Under the pieces are notes generated by a model, which saw nothing but the letters and a program-made list of their open reading frames with translations, was not told where the DNA came from and made no database searches. DNA of 64,000 bases from Hordeum vulgare subsp. vulgare (lineage: Eukaryota; Streptophyta; Magnoliopsida; Poales; Poaceae). Position 1 is the stretch's first letter, and every line of letters starts with the position of its first letter. Location: the NCBI RefSeq assembly GCF_904849725.1, contig NC_058523.1:170482689-170546688 (forward strand). Direction: 5' to 3'. Position numbers and translations under genes: made by a program. Shown one piece after another: positions 43,300 to 56,658 of the stretch.

Positions 43300-45730
43300 C
43301 GCACTCTCGTGCTCCCTGGATAGATGAGCCACCATGTCTTCGAGCACTGGACCTTTGGGATCAGGGGGAGGCCTGACAAAGAAGCTACCAAAGGAAAAAA
43401 AGAAGTTAGTCTGCTAATCACTTCGGCTAAATCTAAGAAGAGATTTCTGAAAGTCACACCTTACCAAAAATCATATCATCCGTTAGACGATTCTTCAAAT
43501 TGGTAGCAGCCATTTGAGCTTTAAATCTCTCAATATCCTTACCTTGTCGGGTGTTCTCAGCCCTTAGCACATGTTGGTGGCTTTGCGACTCCGTGTAAAA
43601 CAAATCCTCACAGGGCCTCCTTAAGATCTCTTTCAAGATGACCTAGGGCTTCTGCTGCTACATAGAACTATGTTGTTGAGACAACTCCTAAAAACCCAGT
43701 GGCGCTAATAATATATGTCGGACAAGCACTTATCGTGCTCCTCCCTAGTGAACTTCTTCAACTAGTCCACCTGGCCAAGGTAACATCTAGTCTGAACTTC
43801 GTTTGTGAGAGCACCTCGGTCATTTGACCATTCTCTGCCCAAGCCTCCTTTCAAGGAGGGCATGCACCATTAGATATTCAAGACTTGCTACGGCCACATT
43901 TCACCCATACCAAGCCTTAGGGGCTACTACTATACTTGGTACTCTTGTTTGCCTTCAAGGAAATAAAGAAATACATGAAAAACTTCAAGGAACATGAACT
44001 TGGGTAAAGCCTCACCTACAAACCTTGTGACGAGACATCCAGTGATTGATCAAAAGCACCTCAGGTCACTCCAAGGTATGCGTACACCGCACTAAGGGCA
44101 TTGAACTCCTTATCCAAGAAGGCGGGATTCCTTAAGGAAGACTTCCATCCCCGATAATTCACAGTGCATTGGATCTCGAAAGGAGTACACAAACTGGTCG
44201 ATATGTCCGCGGGCTAGGGAACCTCGAGAGTGGCTCCCTCAGTACGGTGTGCCTATGCTTCCTTACGAGAAGTCGTCGTTCCTTCGGCCCCCATTGTCAC
44301 CTCTCTCGAAGAAGGTGAGGGTTGCCTGCGAATAATCAAAGGGGTCAGGGCTTGACATGGTACCCTTAATACATGGCGTAATAAAAAAAAGGGGTTAGCT
44401 CGTACAGGAGGGCACCCTTTCCCGTGTCTCCATAACATGGGCTTGTGCGTCTTGCACATATCGCGGCGACCTCCCTTGTGGATCCGCCTCTGTGCGTGGA
44501 CATATGGAACGTTGTCCCTTTGGCACAGGAGTCACGCAGCTAGGGCTAGAGGGCAAGTAGCTCACTTTCTATTAGAGGAGGGAGGTATTACAGATGAAGA
44601 TGGCCTCATGCCAAGAACGTAGGGGCAATGCCCACCCTTTAGCCATCAAGGCTCTCCAAGAAAAATTTCCTCCCTTCATAAATGAGGGCTAGATCCTCAT
44701 TTTCATTGAAGAGGGAATCTTCAACTCGATAGTACGACTCCGGCTTGGGTGTTGGGCCGCTTATGGTTTCAGCCCAATGCCTCCACATCTGTTCAAAAAC
44801 CAAGGCATGGTTGGTTAGATAAAATATCAAATACTTCGAATGTACAAGGGAAATTTAGAGACTTAATATGTCAGCAGGATTATAGTTGGACAACCCATCT
44901 TGAAATAGTTGTTTGGCAAAGTCCTTCATTGTCCCCTGATAAATGTTGGCCAATAATGATCCAAAGGCTTCTTGGTCAAAGAAGTCCTCTTGGATTGTTC
45001 ATGATGTGCCGCCGGTCACGTTGAACTCACACAATAGACGAGGGTGCTACCGAAGTGGTTGGACTCTTCGGTATATTACTATGGCTATTATGTCTATTAT
45101 AGTAAGGATGATGCTTGTGAGTTGCTTTACCCATGGTGCTTTCCACCTTAGAGAAGCCCTACCGCCTCCAGCTATAATGCCTCTTCGGGGATTCCATGGA
45201 AAATGATGGGAGACCTAGCCGAACTAGGTCGAAGAGAGGGACATCGTATATATAGAACCACTCGGTTGGCCAGATTTCAGGGTCCTCGTGATGTGTGCCC
45301 GATGGGTACTCGGTCCCTCAATTTGGTAGACTTTGACTGCCCCTGCTTCATACAACTTCTCGACAGGAGATCAAGGCATAACACACAAGTACTTTCTCCA
45401 TAGCGGGAAGTGTGCCTCGCATCTGAGCTACATATCGCAAAGGGCAGTAAAACCCTGCAATGTGTAACACCGAATTGGGGGTGAGGTGGTGAAGCTCCAG
45501 CTCGTAGAATTCCAACAGGCCTTGGAAGAAGGAGTGAATGGGAAACCCTAAGCCACACAATAAGGAAGAAAAAAAAGCATACCCTTTCACCCTCTTGAGG
45601 AGAACGGTGATTCTCTGTGTGCACTTGTCCGCTCATAGATGACAACCGGAGCGGTTCCCTGTCATGTGTGAGTCTGGAGAATACCCCTTCTTGGCCAAGC
45701 ACTCTAGTCGAAGACATGATACGACACAAT
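43300..45730 (-). pseudogene. Antisense ORF of N, gypsy-type transposon domain
   Basis: On the minus strand, 45590-45440 reads LGFPIHSFFQGLLEFYELEL, then HHLTPNSVLHIAGF, which I recognise as the putative gypsy-type transposon domain (PF04195 from memory). Further pieces are EIWPTEWFYIYDVPLFDLV (about 45290-45230) and, towards the C-terminus, an Arg/Lys-rich helical stretch at 43636-43454. Many stops and shifts separate them. The function of these antisense proteins is not known. Confidence 0.6.
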
Positions 45731-46138
45731 TGCCCAAGTCACCTATGACAAGACCATGAGGGTGCCTCGAAGAATCAGTGTCACTTTCCATGAAGAACTC
45801 TCAAGGATGGAGAGGGAGAGCATCCGCTCGATTTTCTTGGAGAAGAGGGAGTCAGAGATGTGTGGTAAATTTGCATGTCTAGCTTGACAATAAAAGGGGA
45901 AAGAGGTCAATGCTTTGACGTTTCACCATAAACGGTCCAATTCCTAATAAAAAAGTGGTTACGAAGGTGAGTAGTTAGATGCCACGTGTGACGGGATCGG
46001 GCTCGCCAGGCAAAAATCGCTAAGCTAGCCGAAGTCTTTCTGAAGCTGAGGACTGGCATGATCAAGGGAACTCGCCTATCGAGCTGAAGACTGCGGGTAC
46101 CGAAGATTGAGAACATGAACCTCGGCGTCAAAGACCAT
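45731..46138. other. Spacer between antisense ORF and 3' LTR of N
   Basis: No coding frame or repeat is recognised; probably the N-terminal leader of the antisense unit and 3' untranslated sequence. Confidence 0.4.
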
Positions 46139-46642
46139 TTCAGGGGCTACTGGCTATGTCCTGCACTAGGGGGGCCAAACCTAGCCGGCCCAAATTCGTC
46201 GGACTGGTATGAGGGCTTTCCTCCTTCTCAAGATGGACTACGGTGGTAGCACGAGGAAGCGTGATCGAGGTTGTGCTTGCCGAAGGCATGTCGTGTACTC
46301 CAAGACTTGTCCGACCGCCTCTATGCTAAGATACCGACCTTGTAACCCGAGATACCATGCCTCGAATGTATATAAGCCGAAGGGTTTAGCCTGTAGTGGG
46401 GATCATCACAACATTACTCACCTAGATTTAGGGATTAGACCACAACATACGATCTCAAGGTAGATCAACTGTGTACTCGATACTTCATCATTAATGTAAA
46501 CAAGAGCAGGACATAGAGTTTTACCTCCATCAAGAGGGCCCAAACCTGGGTAAGCATCGCCTCCCATATTCCTGTTACCATATGTCTGAGATCCATAGCT
46601 CGGGATCCCCTACCCCGAGGTCTGTTGGTTTTCACACCTACA
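46139..46642 (+). repeat. PPT and 3' LTR of N
   Basis: TTCAGGGGCTAC (46139-46150) precedes TGGCTATGTCC. The LTR is 492 bp and ends CACACCTACA. A TATATAA box at 46369-46375 is followed by a leader with GGATCATCACAACATTAC. The right flank is Harbinger sequence. Confidence 0.6.
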
Positions 46643-47999
46643 AGGAGCTTCACCTGTAATAAGCCTAGAAAACAACGGTGATCTTGATAGAACATTGAAT
46701 TCATTGTGAGAGCCAGCCATACGAAATAATAAATGACATATCCAGAGATCATGGAATGCAATTGCCTCAAGAATGATCGTTGGATTGTTGGTGTGACCTT
46801 TGTACTGACCCTTCCACCCTGCAGGACAATTCTTCCATATCTACTGCATAGAGTCAAGTGATCCAGGCATCCCTGGCCATCATGTTGCTTCATTCTAAGC
46901 TATCAACCTCTAGATGTCTTCCTCGGTTGGTACTCTCAAGTAAACCAGGCCAAAGACAGTGATCACTTCTTTAGTGAACCTTCGAACAACCTCCAAGATT
47001 GTGTCTTGACCAATGCGGACATATTCATCAATTACATCGGCCTAACACCCATATGCCAACACTCGAAAAAACTTCACTTCATGAGACGGCTTGCACTTAT
47101 CTCTCCACATGCATTTCTTTGTAGCATGAACCAGTCATCATATCTCTCAATGGCTTTTACATTTGGTCAGAAAAAGACTTGTGTGCATACGAAAGCGTCA
47201 GCAAAATTACTTCTCTGGATAGTTTGTATTTGGGGCAAAGTAGTATCTCATGATCTTGGCATGACCCTCCGCCCAACCATGGTCAATGTATATGCGGCAA
47301 AACTGTGATCCTCTCCTCGGTCACCGAACATCATCATTGAAAGTCATGCCTCAAATGGTTTCAAAGTAATCATTGTCTTCTTTCTCTTCGAATGACGACG
47401 AGTCCTCCAAGGCCATCTCCCTCAACCTCTTCATCTACAATGAAAATGGCTAGGTTCAATCCAAATGGCTCGGTTCACAAAGGAACGAACAAAAAAACTC
47501 ACCTAGCCAATTCGTCGAACACTTGCGGTGTGGTGGAGGTGCATTGGTCGGTCGGTGTTGTTGAGATCAAACAGGCCGGTGGCAACGAGTGACCTGCAGC
47601 GGTGTCAAGAAAGGTTAGATGCAACGTCAACAAAAAAAGAAGAAGCAACAAAGCAATTCAATGGATCAACAATGGCCTTGCCGGTGGTGTTTGACCTTGA
47701 TTTCGGTGATGGCGACAGGGGACGAAGGGGCTCGAAGTCGGGTAGAAGGGCAGCGGGAGGAAATGTGGGCAACGACATAGTGGCAGGGCTAACGGGCGAT
47801 GATAGGGAGTTGCACTAGAAAAATTTTAGGGGTGGGGGCCTCACGATGGAGAGGCGCGGTTCTTAGTCAAGCGCCGAGCGATGGAGTCTAACATTTACTC
47901 CCTTACGGCGGACAAGGGATCGACTAGGTGCCCGCTAGAGGAGTAAAACAAAAACAATTGCTCCTCTAACCCATTATAAGGGATTGGTTAGAGATGGCC
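46643..47999 (-). pseudogene. PIF/Harbinger transposase pseudogene
   Basis: A DDE transposase of DNA transposons. Minus-strand pieces in order are GHAKIMRYYFAPNTNYPEK (about 47255-47195), IERYDDWFMLQRNACG (about 47150), AGSLDS-like PGSLDSMQ, WKNCPAGWKGQYKGH, NPTIILEAIAFHDLWI, and GSHNEFNVLSRSPLFSRLI (about 46710-46660). The family usually reads GS.DCMHW.WKNCP and GS.ND.NVL.RSP; here the second acidic residue is changed and stops are frequent. The 3' end is cut by the N LTR. The right part (47600-47999) is non-coding, with a possible terminal sequence AGGCCATCTCTAACC on the minus strand at 47960-47999. Confidence 0.75.
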
Positions 48000-48002
48000 T
48001 AA

Positions 48003-49191
48003 GTACTACATGTGCTTCTGTTTTACTTAGCGTATTAGATTAGTGCTAAGTCAAACATGGAAAAAAAGTGGGTAGCAATGTGACAAGGGTGGTGTTTTTT
48101 GATGAAAATGGTTGCCAACCATGTTGTAGAATTGATTGAAAACATCCATAATGCCTTGCTTGATTATCTACCAGCACGATCTAACAAAATTCTGTGAGAA
48201 ACCATCAGGACCTAGAGACTTTTTTGCCTGAGAAGCAATGATAATAGCCCAAACTTCAGCTTCTAAAAAAGGTTTTACCATGCCCAAATTCTAATCTAAC
48301 GATAGACGCAATTCGTCCTAGTTGACCGTGCATGGCATGGTGGGCCTCATGCCTAGTAGGCTGAAAAATTGCTCATACAAAAGTTTTGCCTTGTCATAGC
48401 GAGTTGCCTCGGTACATCATGGCATCGTGAAGAAGTGAATGAAATTCTGTCTCTGTCGTGAGCAGACCTTAGCGTCAAAGAATCTTGTGCTGCTGTCGCT
48501 GACCTTTAACCAAAGCACCCTTCAGGATTGCCTCCTCCTTGTGCGCTCGATCGCGGCTAACCCCAGGACACAGAATGTCAATTGCTTGCATATCTAAACC
48601 CCCTCTCGCATCATGCTTCTCTTTTCCTAGGACACGCCAAGCCATAAGATCACTTTGTTTACTTGGTGGAATTTCATCTTGTCCCCTCCAAACATGCCCT
48701 TGATCCACATCACTAGAACCTTTCCATGCGCCCAATCTTTTCCTTAAGCCTCACAATCGAGCTGTCATGGTTAATTGACCTGGGCATTTTGATAGTGACC
48801 TAAAAACACTGAAAGTTGATCTAGAAGCCCTATAAATGGAAGGGGGCTTGTCTAAATGATTTCGCAACACTTCTGGGCATCAGTGTGTAATGATCTGAGA
48901 AGGAAGTCGATGCCGCCATCTACATGTAGGAGGGGAAGAGCAACTCCCAATCTGTATTGCAGAAAAACTTGTCGATGATGCAGAACATTGGTTGATCACG
49001 CTCGCTACTCCAGGTGAACCTCCTATTGTTAGACATGATCTCCATAAGCCTGACGAAGTTTATGGTATTTCTAAATCTACCCGTGATCCACCTATTCAAA
49101 TTAATATTGCTCTTATAGTTCGCTTGGTAGATGATGTAAAGTCCCCACATAGCTTAACCCTAGAAATTATCAAAAAAATCCCAATTCATGG
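48003..49191 (-). pseudogene. LINE remnant: endonuclease and start of RT
   Basis: Minus strand. The endonuclease part reads NRRFTWSSERDQPMFCIIDK, then FFCNTDWELLFP (about 49030-48920), a typical plant LINE apurinic-endonuclease stretch. A linker (48735-48475) follows, then EVWAIIIASQAKKSLGPDGF and SQNFVRSCW (about 48290-48170), the start of a LINE RT domain. Stops are frequent. The 5' side is cut by the H LTR and the 3' side ends near the Harbinger border. Confidence 0.75.
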
Positions 49192-50573
49192 TGATAACCC
49201 ACAAGTATAGGGGATTACAATAGTCTTCGCGGGTAGTATTACACCCTGATTTATTGGTTCGACACAAGGGGAGACAAAGAATATTTATTGCTCTTAGCAG
49301 CTCAGTTGTCAATTCAACCACACCTAGGATATCTCTCTGCAGCAAAAATTAGTAGCACACCAAAATAGTAGTAGTAACAATAACAACATCAGTTTTGTAG
49401 TGATTGCAACATTAGTAGAAGCAATAGTAAATTAGCTAGATTTAGTGTATGAAAAGCGTAGGCACATGGATCTGTGATGGATAATAATTTGGATGACATC
49501 AATCACGTAACAGTTACACACTACAACGGCACAGAACTAACTCCAATTCATCAATGTAATGTAGGCATGTATTCCTTATATAGTCATACGTGCTTGCCAT
49601 AAGAACTTCCATGACATCTTTTGTCCTACCCTCCAATGGCAATGGGTTCCATAAGGAAATATAAGGGATATTAAGTCCTCCTTTTAATAGAGAACCGGAA
49701 CAAAGCATTAACACACGGTGAAAACATGAACTCCTCAAACTACGACAATCCCCGGAAATAATCCCAATTATTGTTAACTTGGGTATGTTGATCATGAGAA
49801 TTAATAGGTGCATACAACTTGCAATGTAGGATCCAAATCAATCTCATATTCATAAAAACATAATAGGTTCGGATCTTAAATCATGGCACTCGGGCCCTAG
49901 TGACAAGTATTAAGCATAGCAAAGTCATAGCAACATCAATCTCAGAATATAGTGGATACTAGGGATCAAGCCCTATCAAAATAACTCGATTACATGATCA
50001 ATCTCATCCAATCCCATCACGATCGAGAAAGCCTATAAAATAATTACTCACTCCCCATGGTGAGCATCATGATGGTGTTGATGGAGACAGGTTGATGATA
50101 ACGACAACGACAAATACCCCTCTTTGCAGCCCAAACAAACTCCAGATCAACCCTCTTGAGGAAGAACATGAGGTGGTGGTGGCTTCGTCTCATGGAACGC
50201 GATTGAAACTTCTCTCCTATTTTTTTCTATGTAATTGTGAATTTATAGGACCAGAATTAGGTTCGGAGGAGCCATGAGGTGGCCCGAAGCCATCAGGGCG
50301 CTCCTAGGGGGTGGGCGCACCCTATTGTCTTGTCACCAATAGGTGGGCCCCTCTCGTGGGTCTTCACCCCAATAGTTCTTATATTTCCTAGAAAATATCC
50401 ACAAAAAGTTTTCTCCGATTCCGAGAATTCTTTATTTCGGCACAAAAACAACACCATGGCAGTTCCGCTAAAAAGTGTGTCAGTCCTGGGTTAGTTTCAT
50501 TCAAATCGTGCAAATTAGAGTCAGAAACAAGAGCAAAAGTGTTTGGAAAAGTAGATATGTTTGAGGCATATCA
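49192..50573 (-). repeat. 3' LTR of H
   Basis: 1382 bp, TGATAACCC to GGCATATCA on the plus strand. The minus-strand donor GTGAGT is at 50046-50051, a TATAAATTC box near 50236-50247, and a degenerate stem-loop at 50270-50345. Confidence 0.8.
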
Positions 50574-50620
50574 ACCCCCCAAGCTTAACTCATTGTTTGT
50601 CCTCAAGCAATTGAGTTGAT
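50574..50620 (-). promoter_or_regulatory. Polypurine tract of H
   Basis: The minus strand reads TTGAGGACAAACAATG, then AAGCTTGGGGGGT next to the LTR. Confidence 0.7.
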
Positions 50621-52171
50621 AAACTGGAAGTGATACAGAAAACTTCTACAAATCTTTCGGTCTTCTTGCCATATATATGCTTAGCTTGTGTTTAGATTTT
50701 CAGCATAAATCATAAATAACCATATCTATAATAACAATTAAACATCATATTCCCTCATGGCAATAACATAACCAACTAGCGCGTAATAATAAAATATCTC
50801 AAATGCCAACTATTTTTCAAAACAACCATGATATAATATGATGATATGGTATCTCTCTAGCCTTTTATGAGACCACAAAACATAAAGGCACGGGACCTTT
50901 GAGATTCAGCAGGGACTAAACATTGTAATTCAGCGCAAAAAAGATACATTCATGCTCACATCCATCATTAACTATCCTCAGTGCATAAGAATGACAATAG
51001 TGCTCCCACGCCTGGTGCTTTTAGTAAGAAGATGATGACACAAATAAAATAAAATAACATGAAAGTAAATATAATGGCCCTTCACACACTGAAGCATTGA
51101 TTTGCAAAGCTGCCAGAGTTCAAGGTTTAAAACTAGATGAAATTGTAGTTTTGGGTGTGTGACTTTCCTTTCAACGTCACAAACACATTATTAGCGGTTC
51201 CCAAGCGGAAATATAAAGTTTACTTCCATCCACCATTCATACACAAGCCATGGCTAACCGAATCCTCAGGTGCCCTCCAACATTTCAACTGTCTTGGGAG
51301 TTTTTTAATTATATTTGATTATACAAGACGAGGCATCCTTTTTACCAGCCTCTCTCATGTAATGACACGTCGATGAATGTCCGTCTTGAGAATAACCAGC
51401 TTATAATGGAAGATATCAATCGCCCCATCGCTCCATGAGTTGTACTAGCACAAAAAACAGATGTTTGTTTGAATGTTTAGAGGTGGCACATGCAAAGTTA
51501 CATGGAACGACAGGGTAATACCGCATATAGGTACGTATGGTGGACTCATTCGAGAGAAGTTGGCTTTAGGAATTTGGATGTACAAGTATTATTCGTGCTT
51601 AGTATAGGTGAAGGCTAGCAATAGATTGAGAAGCAACCAGCTAAAGATCAAAAATGTTCATAATCATGCATTGGGAATAATTAACATTGAACATTAGCAT
51701 GATTAGGATACGAACACTCTGAATTTAAATATCATGAAGGTTGCATCAGTTCTGAATCAACTACAAGTTTGCACATGGGCCAAGTCAAGCTGCTCGAATT
51801 ACTCAGAGGGAAATACCATACTACCATACCACATAATAACCATTTTAATGCATGTTTACTGATAAGATAAATATTATCCACTCCTAGCTATATAAGCATG
51901 ACATGAGCATCTATAATCTCTAATTGTCATATAAACATGTTTACTCATAATATGCTGAATTAAGATCGAACGAGATAAACATATTTACAAGAACGGAAAA
52001 CAAGAAGAGTTCATACCAACTTCCTTTACCACGATCACTTCATCAAATATCGTCATTATTGCCTTTCACTTGCACGACCAAATGATGTGAAAATAATAAT
52101 AGTGCAAGTGTGTCGTCGGCTAAGCTAGAATCTGTGAAATAGTTTGTACAAAGGAGAATACAAAGTAATAT
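50621..52171 (-). other. 3' non-coding region of H, outer part
   Basis: The shared 3' block lies at 51480-51620 (GGCACATGCAAAGTTACATG, TGGTGGACTC). No coding frame is convincing. Confidence 0.6.
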
Positions 52172-52176
52172 TGTAT
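52172..52176. repeat. Left target-site duplication of K (TGTAT)
   Basis: TGTAT, repeated at 56189-56193. Confidence 0.8.
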
Positions 52177-55100
52177 TGTCGGGACCCCGATCCTAAGTCA
52201 TAGGAATCCAACCGGTAACACATCGCATCTCTTTGGGGTCTCACGCACGGTTATCCCCACGGCTGCAGCCTTACCTTAGCCGGGACCGTTTGCGCCTTTT
52301 GACTCGCGTGTGCAATTGTGTTGCTAGCAATCCAGTGACAGAGCACCCGGATCGACATGTCTAGTCATAAACCAAAGCAGTAGTTCCGCACAGGGACATG
52401 CATACATGACCCAGCAAAGCAGGTGTCGGTCACCAGCGAATGTAGACGAGTCGTAGCAAGCTATAGGGACTCCATTACATAGCGTGACATTTCCCCAAAG
52501 GGGACAGACACAACAGCTAAGAAGGACACATGCCGGTCAACCAATGTGTCCGGAGCAGTAGAGAACTACCATGGCTCGTTGGATCATAAAGGGGCATTTC
52601 CCTGTAAGGAATGCTACTAAAGCCTACAGCTAGGTAATCGAACCCCATACATATCAAGTACAACACACGTACGCATGGCATACCGATATGTATAGATACA
52701 TCGATCGCATCACAACATAACCATAAAGATACAAGCTTTATTTAAAAGGCTCGGAAGATCCTCACACATAATATAACACAGTAGGGGTCTCACAACCCAT
52801 CATAACAGTCATTCAAGTTACAAGCCAGCGGAAGTAGATAAACTGTCTGAGTACAGACAGATGAAACTAGAAGGCACATGGCCTGACTATACTACAGACC
52901 CACCCTAGGGCCAGTTCGTAACTGGGATACCAGCTACTCGTCGTCGTCGATGTCTAGGAAGAACCCTCCATTAGGGTCATTAACAACCTCTGCAACAAAT
53001 ATTAAGCAAACATGAGTACAAGAGTACTCAGTAAGACTTTAGGATAACTATCTACTCATGCAATGTATTAAAAAGGAGTTGTGCGGTTTCATGCGGAAAG
53101 CCAGCATTTGACTCGTGGCTAGACAACTTGCATTTTAAAAATAATTTTTGACAACTTGATTTCTCGCACACGAGTCCACTAACACCACAACAATATTCCA
53201 TCGTGGAGTCATTCCGTCTCTATATGGAAATGCCGTCCACGACACTCACGCTTATCTTGACAATTTTATGAGTAGCCATTAAAGTTATCTATGAACAACA
53301 TATGTCTCCAAGTAGTCCATATCCGTGGACGCGGCTATTCGAATGGATCATAACCCTGCAGGGGTGTACTTCCTCACACACGCTCTCGCCACTTATCGCC
53401 ATGTGCACGTCATGCACCTCGGCAACCTTCAAGCGGAAGCCCAGCGGGGGAGTCGACCACGACCATTAACCATGCTAATACTTAGTCCAGGTCTATCGCA
53501 TTTCTGAGGGTAACCCGCACGGAAGTGCGGCCGAGGTTTCCGCCACGGCCCCAAACGATGTGCGTAGGGTTCCCAAGCCCACCATCCGTGTGCCACTTGG
53601 TAAACCGTGCCACTGCCTACCGCATCACAGCCCACCTCTTAGGTCAGCGCTATGCACGGCCTCCAGCATGACTATAAACACCAGAAACTACTTGCAACTC
53701 CTGGACCGAGTACTAAGCGATTAATAAGTCGAGAGGGTCAATTAAGTATCCCAATGTGTGGTAGTATCTAGTCTTGGATTACATACACGGAACTCGGTTC
53801 TTAAGGACGGTTCCAATGAAACAACCCGCCATGTACTCCTACATAGCCTTTCACCGGTACCTTTACCAAATCAGGTTCAACACACAACCTTTACTTACTG
53901 AACACATTCTCACAATTCTGTTCATCACCTAGATGACAGACCATACACAACTCTAAGCATAGCATGCATAGCAGGATAAGGCACATCATGGCTCAAGCAT
54001 CTACCAGGTATGCTAGGTTGCAAGGTTCAGCTATTTACTGTGACAAAGACAGGTCATGCAAAGGAAGTGGGTTCAACTAACGTGGCAAAAGCATTTGATG
54101 CATTTGATCCTAATGCAATAAGTAAGTGCAGGAGCAAGAACATGGGATTTATCGGGATGATCAAAATGGTTGCTTGCCTTGTTGCTCAGAGGAGGGACAA
54201 TATCCGTCAGTCGGATATTCAGTGGAATCCGGAGGAGCGGAGCCTACCGATAGAAATGACATCAATCAATAACAATCATATGCAACAAAATGATGCATGA
54301 GCATGGCATGAAGATGCATGGTGGTATGCTAATGTAGCTATCATTTAATAAGTTTGAAGTTGATTTGAATCAGATTCAATTATCACTTTAAACGAGGTAT
54401 TCTCGAATACCATTTTAATTGATTCGACCTGATGCTCAGATCAACTTGTTTTTAACATGCATGGGAATTATATGTTACATTGCTGGTTGTGATTGAGAAA
54501 TGTTTGATCATAGCATTTGAAGTGGAATTCAAATAATTTTCCAATTCCAACTCCAAAGAATTTATTAAATTTAACCTATTCATTATTCTACATGTTTGGT
54601 CGAGTAACATTTTCAAACATGTTTGAAAATGACATATTCAGATTCCTTGGATTTTTCTGATACTTCTTCATATATAAATTATTTTCATTGGAGTTACAGA
54701 TTAATTTCTATGATTTTTAGAATTTTTGGGCATTTTCTGGAATTCTTTTAAATCAGAAAAACTACTTATTGTGTTAGGCTCACGTCAGCATGGCGTCAGC
54801 CGTCGGCTGACCTGGTCACGTCAAACCCGACAGGGGGGACCCACTGGTCAGCCTCACAGGAATAATCCTGCGCTGACCAGCCCTGGATTGCGTTTGACTT
54901 GTGCCTGGGCCCACTGGTCAGTGACTAATTAGCGTTTAAATGGGTGGATTAGCGGGGCCACGTCAGATCCTGCCGAAACTGACCGGCGGCAACCAGATCC
55001 GCGGCGGAGCTCTGCCGGAGAGTCGCTGGAGTTAGCTGTAGTGCTCGGGATCGAGGGCCGAGAGCACTGGGAGGATCCCCAGGCTCGGCCTTATCCAGTA

Positions 55101-56188
55101 CTAGCCTCAGGGGAGACTGGGGAGGACCGGAGGTCACCGGTGATGAGCTCAGGCGACGGCCGGAGCTCGGGCTCGTCGGTCCAGAGGCTAGGGGGCACGA
55201 AACCGAGGGGAAGAAGAGGGGAAATAAGCGCAATCTCACGGGGAGTGCAGTGGAAGTCTTAGATGGCTCGGGGAGGCGCTGTGGGCGACGAATCCAACGA
55301 AGATCGCCGGCGGCCGAAGCTTGAAGACGACGGTGTCGTGGGTGTTGCAGGGCTCGGGGGGGTCTTATTCTTTGGCAGGGACGTCCAGCGTGTCGAGGTG
55401 GAGCGGATGGAGCACTCGAGGGGAAGAACTTGTGGCTAGAGGGCTCGGGCAGCTCGACCTCGAGCTCCTGTCAATGGCGGCAGTGGGGAACAGAGCAACC
55501 GAGAGGAGAGGGGAGGAATGGGTCGCGGGGATGGATAGGGTCGTGCTCGGGGAGGTTATCCTCGCCTTGCCAATGCACCGAGACGTCCAGGCAAGCAGGG
55601 AGCTGCGTGGAGGCGCCGGGCGTCGCGGCGGCCACATCCTGCTGCCTACTGGCGAGGAGGAAGACGAGAGGGGAGCTGGGCCTGGGCCAGGTAAGCGACA
55701 GGTAAATGTTTTGCATTTTTTTCTTGTTTTGCTTTCTGTTTTTATCCACTGATTTGGTTTGGTATTTATTTCAGCTCCAAAATAGTTTATAAAAATATTT
55801 TGAACACACCAGAATAATAGTTGTAAAATTTCCAACCATTCCTGAAGTTTGCAACATTTTTGAAACTTGAAAATATTTGAATTCAAATTTAAACTTGAAT
55901 TCGGTAGCTTTTTCGAATTTAAATAAAGTGCCAAATGTGTTTTAAAAATAGTTCTCTTCCCTGATTATTTGTTTTCATGAATTATCACAAAAGTTGAACT
56001 TTTCTTGAGGCCATTTTGGGTTCATTGATTTGAACAAGTTTGGAATTTCTTTGAATTTGAGAAGTGGTTAGGGTTTGTTGAGTTTTGCTTCACCACTTGC
56101 TTTGATCTTGATGCAATTTTCTTGGATGCAATGCGGAGAAGATATGAGCACAATGCTATACTTTGGTTAGGGTTCCAGGGATGTGACA
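52177..56188. mobile_element. K: 4.0-kb LTR-like insertion, probably a solo LTR
   Basis: Starts TGTCGGGACC and ends GATGTGACA, with a perfect TGTAT duplication. I see no internal second copy of either end, no primer site, no PPT and no gag-pol motif, so it is best read as one long LTR left after recombination. A GC-rich block (54780-55700) gives spurious open frames. A 96-codon frame at 54010-54300 has no known motif. Confidence 0.65.
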
Positions 56189-56193
56189 TGTAT
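56189..56193. repeat. Right target-site duplication of K (TGTAT)
   Basis: Identical to 52172-52176. Confidence 0.8.
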
Positions 56194-56658
56194 CTTTTTC
56201 ATTTCAACAATAATGAAGATGGAAGTCACTAAACATTTTAATTGTGGTCTTCTCTTTCAATGACTCGCCAAAAAGAAAATAAATTCGGAGAAACACGCTG
56301 AAACATTTTTAGAGTTTTTAGTTTTTCTGAAGGAAGCAAATAAACAAAAAAAATATAACGAGAAAAAGTTATTAGCACGGGAAAGCTCACAAAAAGCAAG
56401 ATAATTTTTTTGGTTTTCTTTTAAGACTATAAACTAATTGAGAAAGAAAAACAAAAAGAAGTGAGAAGTATTTTTGGGTTTCCAAAGTTTTTCAAAGACA
56501 TATGAAGAAGCAAAGAAAAATTAGAAAATAAAACTAAGCATGGATATACAATGAAAGATGATGACCACCGAGAATTCAAATCAAATATGTGAACATAAAT
56601 GTAATGTCGATGAGAAATATGTACTCCCCCAAGCTTAGGCTTTTTCCTAGCTTGGTGA
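56194..56658 (-). other. 3' non-coding region of H, inner part
   Basis: A-rich on the plus strand (T-rich in element sense), as after the same ORF in A, C and P. AAGCTTGGGGGAGT (minus strand, 56624-56637) follows the ORF as in the other elements, but the hairpin is decayed. Confidence 0.6.

Larger units (their letters stand above)
41865..46642 (+). mobile_element. Element N: Tat-type Ty3/Gypsy remnant, 3' part
   Basis: Plus strand: the end of pol, a spacer with an antisense ORF, a PPT and a 3' LTR (46151-46642) inserted in the Harbinger pseudogene. The pol part begins at the L insertion; the rest of N is not visible. An antisense ORF between pol and the 3' LTR is known from Tat-lineage elements such as maize Grande. 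Confidence 0.6.

Noticed and set aside
47392..47818. Plus-strand frames over the Harbinger 5' region
   Set aside because: Shadows opposite the minus-strand transposase region; the minus-strand reading has recognisable transposase motifs.
55365..55934. 189-codon open frame and overlapping frames in K
   Set aside because: They lie in a GC-rich block where several phases on both strands are open at once; low-complexity composition and no motif.
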